Under the pieces are notes generated by a model, which was not told where the DNA came from, did not search any database, and saw only the letters and a program-made list of their open reading frames with translations. From Candidatus Omnitrophota bacterium (GTDB lineage Bacteria; Omnitrophota; Gorgyraeia; Zapsychrales; Fredricksoniimonadaceae), in assembly GCA_016206745.1 (NCBI GenBank), contig JACQQW010000169.1, forward strand, positions 1 through 6,082: DNA of 6,082 bases, read 5' to 3'. Shown in pieces: positions 1 through 5,857 of this stretch (within the stretch, counting starts at the first letter, position 1; each line of letters starts with the position of its first letter). Made by a program: the position numbers and the translations under genes.

Positions 1-45
1 CAAATGGGGGAAGCCAGGTGCGTCCTGGCCGGCGGCACGGAGTAG
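1..45 (+). other. Upstream in-frame thiolase segment ending in an amber codon
   Basis: The first 14 codons, in the same frame as the thiolase downstream, read QMGEARCVLAGGTE and then TAG at 43-45. This matches the conserved thiolase strand that normally runs AGGxE(S/L)MSN. The downstream frame continues at once with MSNIPF, so exactly one residue of the family motif is replaced by a stop. TAG is one base change from TCG (Ser) or TTG (Leu), the residues usual at this place. The true start of the gene and its nucleophilic cysteine lie left of the window. The segment is therefore the visible end of the N-terminal part of an interrupted thiolase. Confidence 0.8.
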
Positions 46-969
46 ATGAGCAATATCCCGTTTTATTACACAAAAGAGGCGCAGGAGATTTTTATGGAAG
101 CAAGCCGGGCCAAAACGATGCCGTCGAAATTACAGGCATTTTTGAAATTCCGGCCCAAACATTTTACCCCGCGCATTGGATTGCAAATGGGATTGACAGA
201 CCCTGTGTGCGGTCTGAACATGGGGCAGACCGCGGAAGTTTTGGTGAAAGAATTTGGCCTTACCCGCCGCCAGCAGGATGAATTCGCTTTGCTCAGCCAT
301 CAGCGCGCCATCGCCGGCCGGACTTTGCTGCGGGAGGAAACCGTGCCGGTCATTCCAGGCCCGGCTTATAAGCAAGCGGTGCAAGATGACAATGGCCCGC
401 GCGAAGGGCAGGCCCTGGAGGCATTGGCCAAATTAAAACCGTTTTTTGACCGCGCCACCGGCACCGTCACTGCCGGTAATTCTTCCCAAATCACCGATGG
501 GGCCTGCGCGGTATTGGTGATGGGAGAGTCCAGGGCCAAAGAATTGGGGCACCGGCCTTTGGGCTATGTGCGTTCTTACGCTTTTGCCGGCGTGGATCCC
601 AACCGCATGGGGATCGGCCCTGCCCATGCCATTCCCAAGGCCTTGAAAAAAGCGGGTTTGACATTGTCCGGCATGCAGGCCTTTGAAATCAATGAGGCCT
701 TTGCGGCACAGGTATTGGCCTGCCTCAAGGCCCTGGCCAGCGGCCAATTCGCCAAAGAATTCGGTTATGAAGGGTATACCGGCGCCATTGACCCGGCCAA
801 ATTGAATGTCAATGGCGGGGCCATTGCTTTAGGGCATCCTGTCGGCACCACGGGAGCGCGGCTGATTGTGACCATGCTTAAACATTTAGAGCGCCATAAT
901 CTCAATTTGGGCCTGGTGTCTTTGTGCGTCGGTGGCGGCCAGGGCGCGGCAATGGTTTTGGAACGATAA
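46..969 (+). CDS. fadI: Acetyl-CoA acyltransferase (thiolase), FadI/HADHB type, C-terminal part after an in-frame stop
   Basis: Beta-oxidation thiolase, which cleaves 3-ketoacyl-CoA with CoA to acetyl-CoA and a shortened acyl-CoA in the cytoplasm. The 307 visible residues carry the later thiolase blocks: MGQTAE (59-64), a GTVTAGNSSQITDGA stretch (139-153), NEAFAAQ (216-222), NVNGGAIALGHPVG with catalytic His264, and SLCVGGGQGAA with catalytic Cys294. The middle, with KPFFDRATGTVTAGN and ESRAKELG..PLGYVRSYAF, resembles E. coli FadI more than FadA. The ATG at 46 is the internal Met of the AGGxE-x-MSN motif, not a natural start. It directly follows a TAG, and the only nearby GGAG is three bases from the ATG, which is too close for normal initiation. 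The N-terminal part with the nucleophilic Cys is upstream. If the stop is real, the gene is a pseudogene or yields two fragments. If it is an error, this is an ordinary full-length thiolase. The next gene follows after 10 nt, so they are co-transcribed. The family call is very secure; the symbol is less so. Confidence 0.9.
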   Translation: MSNIPFYYTKEAQEIFMEASRAKTMPSKLQAFLKFRPKHFTPRIGLQMGLTDPVCGLNMGQTAEVLVKEFGLTRRQQDEFALLSHQRAIAGRTLLREETVPVIPGPAYKQAVQDDNGPREGQALEALAKLKPFFDRATGTVTAGNSSQITDGACAVLVMGESRAKELGHRPLGYVRSYAFAGVDPNRMGIGPAHAIPKALKKAGLTLSGMQAFEINEAFAAQVLACLKALASGQFAKEFGYEGYTGAIDPAKLNVNGGAIALGHPVGTTGARLIVTMLKHLERHNLNLGLVSLCVGGGQGAAMVLER

Positions 970-974
970 GGGGG
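968..974 (+). promoter_or_regulatory. Ribosome binding site of the hydratase/dehydrogenase gene
   Basis: AAGGGGG overlaps the TAA stop of the thiolase and sits five bases before the ATG at 980. It fixes that start and indicates coupled translation of the two beta-oxidation genes. Confidence 0.7.
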
Positions 975-979
975 AATAA

Positions 980-3103
980 ATGTCCGTTTATTATAAAGAA
1001 GAAGGCAATATCGGCACTATCACTTTTGACGCTCCGGATTCCAAGGTCAATGTATTGAGTTCGCCGGTGATTGCGGCCTTTGAAAAAATACTGGATGAGT
1101 TTAAAAATACATCCGCCATCAAGGCCGTGGTCATACAAAGCGCCAAGAACGGCATTTTTATAGCCGGCGCGGACATTAAAGAAATTGAAAACATCACCGC
1201 AGTGTCCGACGGCAAGGCCAAGTCCCAGGCCGGCCAGCGGGTATTGAATAAAATAGAGGATTTGCCTCTGCCGACGGTCGCGGTCATCGACGGCGCGGCC
1301 CTGGGAGGGGGGTGTGAACTGGCCCTGGCCTGCCGTTACCGCGTGGCCACTTTTAACGACAAAGTGCGCATTGGTTTGCCGGAAGTCAATTTAGGGTTTG
1401 TGCCCGGGTTCGGCGGTACCTACCGGCTGCCCCGGCTGATAGGCCTGCAAGCGGCTTTAAAGCTCATTCTTTCCGGCAATCCCGTCAATGCGAATGCCGC
1501 TTTGAAAATGGGATTGGTCGACCGTTTATATCCGCAAGCGGCTTTGATTGAACGCATCAAGGAATTGATAGCCGAAATCATCCCTTATCCGCGCCAGCGG
1601 ATCATTCGCCGGCCCTCTAAAAAGGGATTCGACGCCTTTTTAGACCGCAATCCTTTTGGCCAAAATCTGGTATTTAAAAAATCCCTCGAGGAAGTCAACA
1701 AGGCCGCCAAGGGTTTTTATCCGGCGCCTGTCAAAGCTTTGGAAACCATCCGGAAAACTTTGCGTTTAGAACGCGAACATGGCCTGGACATAGAGTCAAC
1801 CGCCTTCGCTCAGCTGGCCGTGACGCCTTTGTCCAAGAATTTACTGAAAGTCTTCTTCCTTTCCGAAAAATTTAAAAAACTGACCGTGCCCGGCCTGGAG
1901 AATATCCAGCCTGTGCCCATGCGCAAAGGCGCGGTCATCGGCGCCGGGATCATGGGCGGGGGCATCGCGCAATTATTGAGCAATCGCGGGGTGTGGGTGC
2001 GCGTCAAGGACATCAACCTCGACGCTATTGCCAAAGGTCTCAAGGCCGCCGATGATGTTTATAAGCAAATGGTCAGGCGCCGCCGCATGAAACCGCATGA
2101 GCGCAACGCCAAAATGGCCATGATTTCAGGCACGCTTGACTATAGCGGTTTTCAAAACGCGGACATGGTCATTGAAGCCGTGGTCGAGGACATGGACATC
2201 AAGAAGAAAATTTTTGCCGAAATCGGGGACAAGGCCCCGCGAGCCGTCCTGGCGACCAATACCTCGTCTTTGTCCGTCACTGAAATGGCCAAGGCGGCCA
2301 AAGACCCTTCCAGGGTGATCGGGTTCCATTTTTTTAATCCCGTGCACCGCATGCCGCTCATTGAAATCATCACCACGGCGCGCACATCTCCCCAGACCCT
2401 GGTTTCGACGCTGGAATTCGCCAAGCGTTTGGGCAAGGTGCCCATTATCGTCAAAGACGGCCCCGGTTTTCTGGTGAACCGTATTTTACTGGGGTACATC
2501 AATGAAGCGGGCCGGCTTTTGCAGGAGGGCGGTTCCATTGAGCATCTGGATAAAGTCGCCGTCGATTTTGGCATGCCCATGGGGCCGTTCACGCTTTCCG
2601 ATGAGGTGGGTTTGGACGTGGGTGTGAAGGTCCTGCATATTTTAGAAGCGGGTTTGGGGCCGCGGTTTAAAGCGGCGCCGGTCTTGGACCAAGTGGTTGA
2701 AAAGAAATTGTTGGGCAAGAAATCCGGCAAAGGGTTTTATATCCATGGCACGACCCGCACAATCAACCCGCAAGTTGCGGGCATGGTCAAAAGCAATGAA
2801 AAAGTATCTGATCAAGAAGCCATTGACCGCATGGTTTATATCATGGTCAATGAGGCGGCCATGATTTTGCAGGAGGGGATTGTCGATGGGCCGGATACGG
2901 TGGACATCGGCATGATCATGGGGACCGGGTTCCCGCCGTTTAGGGGCGGGTTATTGCGTTATGCCGACAGTATCGGTGTGGATAATATTGTCAAAACCCT
3001 GGAAGCTTTTGAAGACCGGTTTAAAGACGGCCGTTTTAAACCCTGCGCTTATATATTGGATTTAAAGAAGCAGGGTAAAAAATTCTATGCAGCAAGCAAC
3101 TAA
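980..3103 (+). CDS. fadJ: Bifunctional enoyl-CoA hydratase / 3-hydroxyacyl-CoA dehydrogenase (FadB/FadJ-like alpha subunit)
   Basis: Multifunctional beta-oxidation enzyme: it hydrates trans-2-enoyl-CoA and then oxidises L-3-hydroxyacyl-CoA with NAD+, normally in complex with the thiolase encoded just upstream. It is 707 residues long, close to E. coli FadJ (714) and FadB (729), so it is full length. The N-terminal crotonase domain (about 5-195) has the oxyanion-hole segments IAGADIKE (61-68) and GAALGGGCE, with catalytic Glu113 and Glu135 in PEVNLGFVPGFGG. A linker (about 200-312) leads to the NAD-binding domain. That domain has VIGAGIMGGG (319-328), Asp343 for the NAD ribose, NTSSLS (427-432), catalytic His450 in GFHFFNPVH and Glu462. 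Two 3HCDH C-terminal domains follow (about 496-590 and 615-700), the first opening with GPGFLVNRIL and the second with the FPPFRGG motif. All catalytic residues that I can check are present. FadB and FadJ are hard to tell apart by eye; the FadI-like partner favours fadJ, but the symbol is tentative. Confidence 0.95.
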   Translation: MSVYYKEEGNIGTITFDAPDSKVNVLSSPVIAAFEKILDEFKNTSAIKAVVIQSAKNGIFIAGADIKEIENITAVSDGKAKSQAGQRVLNKIEDLPLPTVAVIDGAALGGGCELALACRYRVATFNDKVRIGLPEVNLGFVPGFGGTYRLPRLIGLQAALKLILSGNPVNANAALKMGLVDRLYPQAALIERIKELIAEIIPYPRQRIIRRPSKKGFDAFLDRNPFGQNLVFKKSLEEVNKAAKGFYPAPVKALETIRKTLRLEREHGLDIESTAFAQLAVTPLSKNLLKVFFLSEKFKKLTVPGLENIQPVPMRKGAVIGAGIMGGGIAQLLSNRGVWVRVKDINLDAIAKGLKAADDVYKQMVRRRRMKPHERNAKMAMISGTLDYSGFQNADMVIEAVVEDMDIKKKIFAEIGDKAPRAVLATNTSSLSVTEMAKAAKDPSRVIGFHFFNPVHRMPLIEIITTARTSPQTLVSTLEFAKRLGKVPIIVKDGPGFLVNRILLGYINEAGRLLQEGGSIEHLDKVAVDFGMPMGPFTLSDEVGLDVGVKVLHILEAGLGPRFKAAPVLDQVVEKKLLGKKSGKGFYIHGTTRTINPQVAGMVKSNEKVSDQEAIDRMVYIMVNEAAMILQEGIVDGPDTVDIGMIMGTGFPPFRGGLLRYADSIGVDNIVKTLEAFEDRFKDGRFKPCAYILDLKKQGKKFYAASN

Positions 3104-3644
3104 GAAAAAGTTATTGATTGGCCTTGCCGCTGCTGGTGGTATGCTTTTGCTGGCGGCCGGGCTGTGGTATTTTTTGTTTATCAGCCAGTTTCAAAATTAT
3201 TACGATAAAACCTACGGTTTTGACATTCAATATCCCGGTAGTTGGAAGGTCGTAAGGGCGCCTCAACCCGGCGCCGCGGTTGCTTTCATCAGCCCCAAAG
3301 AAAATGCCATGGATGTTTTCAGCGAGAATGTCAACATCACGGTTGAGCCGGTGCCGGTGGAGCTGGTGAGATTGCAAAATTTCAGCGATAAAATCCTCCT
3401 GCAAATGACCAAGGTTTTTCAGAACATTAAAGTCATGGAGACTAAACCGCTTATCTTTGGCGATCGCCAGGGCCACCGGGTTGTGTTCAGGGCCGATAAA
3501 CCCGATGCCATTACCATCATGAATGTGTGGACCATCAAAGACGCGGACAAAGCCTATATCTTGACCTATATGGCCATGACCAAGAATTACCAGAAATACC
3601 TGCCGTTGGTAGAGGTCATGGTCCAGTCGTTTCGATTAAATTAA
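3087..3644 (+). CDS. Membrane-anchored PsbP-like (DUF1795-type) protein, function unknown
   Basis: This is a protein of 185 residues. A short basic start (MQQATKKK) and one hydrophobic segment (about 9-33) form an uncleaved signal anchor or signal peptide. No cysteine is present, so it is not a lipoprotein. The rest (about 37-183) would lie outside the cytoplasmic membrane. It has the pattern of PsbP/Mog1-like domains: YGFDIQYPGSW near the start (43-53), alternating beta strands, an AYILTYMA strand (136-143), then a final helix with VEVMVQSF. Such domains occur in many bacterial proteins without a known biochemical role, and I do not assign one. The start codon lies 17 nt inside the hydratase/dehydrogenase gene, with AGGG at 3072-3075 as a weak ribosome site, so translation is probably coupled. 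Its place at the end of a beta-oxidation operon may be functional or merely positional. Confidence 0.75.
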   Translation: MQQATKKKLLIGLAAAGGMLLLAAGLWYFLFISQFQNYYDKTYGFDIQYPGSWKVVRAPQPGAAVAFISPKENAMDVFSENVNITVEPVPVELVRLQNFSDKILLQMTKVFQNIKVMETKPLIFGDRQGHRVVFRADKPDAITIMNVWTIKDADKAYILTYMAMTKNYQKYLPLVEVMVQSFRLN

Positions 3645-3723
3645 GGGGACATGTACCTAATTCTGGGGACACGTACAAAAATCGTACATGTCCCCAGAAT
3701 TACAGAATTAGGTACGTGTCCCC
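3645..3723. repeat. REP-like palindromic element between convergent genes, possible bidirectional terminator
   Basis: The 12-mer GGGGACAYGTAC occurs at 3645-3656 and 3665-3676, and inverted at 3684-3695 and 3712-3723. The sequence folds into a long hairpin. The outer stem is 20 bp (3645-3664 with 3704-3723, one T-G pair). An 8-nt bulge follows at 3696-3703. The inner stem is 12 bp (3665-3676 with 3684-3695, one C-A mismatch), closed by a 7-nt loop at 3677-3683. The element begins on the base after the TAA of the PsbP-like gene and ends three bases before the stop codon of the opposing hydrolase gene. Palindromes with GGGGACA-type ends are, as I recall, typical REP elements mobilised by IS200-like (RAYT/Y1) transposases in metagenomic genomes. 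No transposase is in the window. It lacks a clear U-run, so a terminator role is possible but unproven. Confidence 0.8.
3695..3710. repeat. 8-bp tandem duplication (CAGAATTA twice) in the right arm of the palindrome
   Basis: CAGAATTA occurs at 3695-3702 and again at 3703-3710. The left arm has a single complementary TAATTCTG (3658-3665). The duplication makes the right arm 40 nt against 32 nt on the left and creates the bulge in the stem. Replication slippage is the simplest origin. Confidence 0.75.
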
Positions 3724-3726
3724 AAA

Positions 3727-4386
3727 TTACATTCCCATCCGTTCACTTAAGAATTCTTCCACAGATGCAGATTGCAGGTAGGGGTTGGTTTGCTTTTGAT
3801 GCCCGATGGTGTCCGTTGGGGCGGGGCCGTAATTGTGGCCGGGGTACACAACAGTGTCACCGGGCAGTTTCATGATGACATTAGTCAAAGATTGATACAT
3901 GACGCGCGCGTCGCCGCCCGGCAAATCGCAGCGGCCGCAGCCGTCGATAAACAAGGTGTCCCCGCAAATCAAATTGTTTTGTGCCAGGAAGCACTGGCAG
4001 CCGGGCGTATGGCCGGGGGTGTGCAGGACATCGAAGGTGATGTGTCCAAGTTTCAGTCTGGCACGGTCCTCGATGCCGGTCAGGGATTGCTTTGTTTGTA
4101 TTTGGGCGGTTAAAAATGGAGCTTCATGCTTGGAAATATAAACCGGCAGCTTATAGAGGGCCAGCAATTGGTCCAGGCCATTGATGTGGTCGGGATGGGC
4201 ATGGGTCAGAAAGACCTGTGTGATCACATATCCTAAACGTTTGGCTTCTTCGCGGAGGAAATCCACATCCCAGGCCGGGTCGACGATGGCCATTTCCTTG
4301 GTTGCAGGGTCGCCCAAGAGGTAAAGAAAATTGTTCAGCGGCCCGATTTCGTATTGACGGATGAGTAAAGATGTCTTGCTTGACAT
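3727..4386 (-). CDS. MBL-fold metallohydrolase, glyoxalase II / persulfide dioxygenase-like
   Basis: This is a cytoplasmic protein of 219 residues with the complete metallo-beta-lactamase metal site: THAHPDH (61-67, ligands His62, His64, Asp66, His67), His126 in TPGHTPG, Asp143 in CGDTLF and His184 in YPGHNYG. The segment GCGRCDLPGGD (149-159) matches the GR-x-D loop seen in YcbL, short glyoxalase II proteins and ETHE1-like persulfide dioxygenases. The long C-terminal glutathione-binding domain of classical glyoxalase II is missing, so the substrate cannot be named; a thioester or a persulfide are both possible. There is no signal peptide. The start at 4386 is supported by AGGAGG ten bases upstream. 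The gene is divergent from a redoxin gene and its 3' end meets the palindromic element. The fold is secure and the activity is not. Confidence 0.9.
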   Translation of the reverse strand: MSSKTSLLIRQYEIGPLNNFLYLLGDPATKEMAIVDPAWDVDFLREEAKRLGYVITQVFLTHAHPDHINGLDQLLALYKLPVYISKHEAPFLTAQIQTKQSLTGIEDRARLKLGHITFDVLHTPGHTPGCQCFLAQNNLICGDTLFIDGCGRCDLPGGDARVMYQSLTNVIMKLPGDTVVYPGHNYGPAPTDTIGHQKQTNPYLQSASVEEFLSERMGM

Positions 4387-4407
4387 GGCTGATTGTCCTC
4401 CTATAAT
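4380..4407 (+). promoter_or_regulatory. Consensus sigma-70-type promoter for the redoxin-phosphatase pair
   Basis: TTGACA at 4380-4385 and TATAAT at 4402-4407 are both exact consensus hexamers, separated by 16 bp. Transcription should begin near 4414, giving a leader of about 32 nt before the redoxin ATG at 4446. The -35 box overlaps the start codon of the divergent hydrolase gene (4384-4386), and the spacer holds that gene's ribosome binding site. Confidence 0.75.
4397..4402 (-). promoter_or_regulatory. Ribosome binding site of the MBL-fold gene
   Basis: On the - strand this reads AGGAGG, ten bases before the ATG at 4386. It is a full Shine-Dalgarno match and fixes that start. Confidence 0.75.
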
Positions 4408-4418
4408 GAAAATAGGAT

Positions 4419-4429
4419 ATTATATTATA
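4419..4429 (-). promoter_or_regulatory. Possible -10 region for the MBL-fold gene
   Basis: On the - strand, two overlapping TATAAT hexamers (4424-4429 and 4419-4424) lie upstream of the hydrolase gene in an AT-rich stretch. I see no convincing -35 box at 16-18 bp from either, so this is a weak call based on the -10 matches alone. Confidence 0.35.
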
Positions 4430-4433
4430 AATT

Positions 4434-4438
4434 GGAGG
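4434..4438 (+). promoter_or_regulatory. Ribosome binding site of the redoxin gene
   Basis: GGAGG lies seven bases before the ATG at 4446 and supports that start. Confidence 0.75.
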
Positions 4439-4445
4439 TAATTAA

Positions 4446-4997
4446 ATGGCTTTATTGGAATCAGTCAAAATCCCTTTGGGAACGGTGATGCCGGATTTTG
4501 AATTGAAAGACCCCTCCGGCACGAGTTTTAAAGGCGGCGGACTTTACGGCGAACGCGGGCTTCTGGTGGTTTTTACCTGCAACCATTGCCCGTATGCCCT
4601 GGCGGTATGGCCGCGGGTGGCGCGTCTGGCCAAATATGGACGGGGGATGAGGGTCAATACTGTGGCCATTAATCCAAATATTAATCCCGATTTTCCGGAC
4701 GACGCTCCGGATAAAATGCTGGTCAAAATCAAAGAACTGGGCCTGGATTTTCCTTATCTGGCGGATGAAGCGCAGGCGGTCGCCGAAGTTTTCCGGGCCC
4801 AATGCACGCCGGACATCTACCTGTTTAATAAAGATAAGAAGCTGGTTTATCACGGCCGCATCGACGATAATTGGAAAGACGAAGACGCGGTGACCCGCGA
4901 GGAACTCAAAGAAGCCATGAATAATATGGCCGCGGGCCGCCCGGTCGATCCCAAACAAAACCCGTCCATGGGCTGTTCCATCAAATGGCGCAGTTGA
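4446..4997 (+). CDS. Thioredoxin-like redoxin family protein (AhpC/TSA, PRX-like)
   Basis: This protein of 183 residues has a thioredoxin fold and no signal peptide, so it is probably a cytoplasmic thiol-disulfide oxidoreductase or peroxidase-like protein. The N-terminus has the AhpC/TSA opening (PDFELKDPSG, 16-25). The active-site loop is FTCNHCPYA, with a CxxC at Cys45 and Cys48. VAINPN (73-78) and FPYLADEAQAVAEVF (102-116) follow. The cis-proline loop is QCTPDIYLFN (Cys120, Pro122), next comes LVYHGRIDDNW (133-143), and the protein ends with PSMGCSIKW (Cys177). This set, including the C-terminal GCSIKW, is the signature of a widespread PRX-like family often annotated simply as thioredoxin family protein; its physiological substrate is not established. 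It is first in a two-gene unit under a strong promoter and overlaps the phosphatase gene by 13 nt. Confidence 0.9.
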   Translation: MALLESVKIPLGTVMPDFELKDPSGTSFKGGGLYGERGLLVVFTCNHCPYALAVWPRVARLAKYGRGMRVNTVAINPNINPDFPDDAPDKMLVKIKELGLDFPYLADEAQAVAEVFRAQCTPDIYLFNKDKKLVYHGRIDDNWKDEDAVTREELKEAMNNMAAGRPVDPKQNPSMGCSIKWRS

Positions 4998-5857
4998 ACC
5001 CTGATATTTATTTGCAACGCATGTTTGATTTTGTCCGGCAGGCCGGGGCTTTGGCCCTGGAGTATATTGCCGACAGCGCGCCGGGTTTAAAGCCCGACCA
5101 GACGGTCATCACCAAAGCCGACTGCGCCATTTCCAAATTGTGCCGGCATATGCTGGCGGATTTTCTGGCGGATCCTGCGCATATTTTGATCGATGAAGAA
5201 GACCCTGCAGTGGGCAGTTATTTGGACCAGAACAAGCTCAATGCGGCAAAGTTTATATGGGCGGTGGATCCTATCGACGGCACCAGGATTTACGCCAACC
5301 GCATGCCCACCTTTGGGATTTCACTGGGGTTGATGAAGGACTTAAAACCATGGCTTGGTGTGGTGTATTTTCCCGCTCTTAATGAATTGTTTTTTGCCGA
5401 CGGACAATATGCGTACTTTATCGCCAATGCCTTCTGCGATCAGGAACATAAACAATTGATCGTTCCCCAGGACGAGAATATTTCGGCGCAGTCGCTTTTT
5501 TTCTGCAATGACACGTTTTTTGAGAAATTCAACTGGGCGGACAAGGATTTTCACATCATGATCCATGCCTGCGCCGTTGTGAATTTGTGCTGGCCCGCGA
5601 TCGGCCGTGGGGCGGGGTGTTTTTTACGTTCCAGTTTATGGGACTTTGCCGGCAGCTGGCCTATCATGAGGGCGGCCGGCATGGACTTTCGCTCGGTCAA
5701 AGACGGCCATACCTTTGATAAAGTGGATGCGTCCTTGTTTGAGAAGGGCAAGAAATCCTGGGAATTGAAGGAATACTACCTGATTTCCTCCGCGCGCAAT
5801 TATCCCATTATTAAATCAAAAATCATCCCATCAGCGCCTGCCGTTGAGTCCCAATAG
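4985..5857 (+). CDS. Inositol monophosphatase family protein
   Basis: Mg2+-dependent sugar or nucleotide phosphatase of the IMPase/FBPase/CysQ superfamily, cytoplasmic, 290 residues. Visible metal-site motifs are ILIDEED (67-73, with Glu71/Glu72), WAVDPIDGT (92-100, with Asp95 and Asp98) and LWDFAG (218-223, with Asp220). The loop after DPIDGT reads RIYANRMPTFGISLGL rather than the usual xNFxxGxP, and the third motif has WDFAGSW instead of WDxAAG. The substrate may therefore differ from inositol phosphate; histidinol phosphate, PAP and fructose bisphosphate are all handled within the superfamily. The start overlaps the redoxin gene by 13 nt and has no clear Shine-Dalgarno site, suggesting translational coupling; the Met at residue 13 is an alternative start. 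It ends with TAG. Its last 27 nt overlap an opposing gene. Confidence 0.88.
   Translation: MAQLNPDIYLQRMFDFVRQAGALALEYIADSAPGLKPDQTVITKADCAISKLCRHMLADFLADPAHILIDEEDPAVGSYLDQNKLNAAKFIWAVDPIDGTRIYANRMPTFGISLGLMKDLKPWLGVVYFPALNELFFADGQYAYFIANAFCDQEHKQLIVPQDENISAQSLFFCNDTFFEKFNWADKDFHIMIHACAVVNLCWPAIGRGAGCFLRSSLWDFAGSWPIMRAAGMDFRSVKDGHTFDKVDASLFEKGKKSWELKEYYLISSARNYPIIKSKIIPSAPAVESQ

Noticed and set aside
2152..2730. 192-codon reverse-strand open frame inside the hydratase/dehydrogenase gene
   Set aside because: The opposite strand encodes conserved dehydrogenase motifs throughout. The reverse frame shows no recognisable domain.
3645..3723. CRISPR repeats
   Set aside because: The repeated 12-mers are inverted pairs without regular spacers, which fits a palindromic element and not an array.
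3651..3875. Short forward frames running out of the palindrome into the antisense of the MBL-fold gene
   Set aside because: They begin inside the repeat, have no ribosome binding site, and lie opposite a well-supported gene.
4461..4958. 165-codon reverse-strand open frame opposite the redoxin gene
   Set aside because: The redoxin frame carries the whole family signature, so the antisense frame is a by-product of its codon use.
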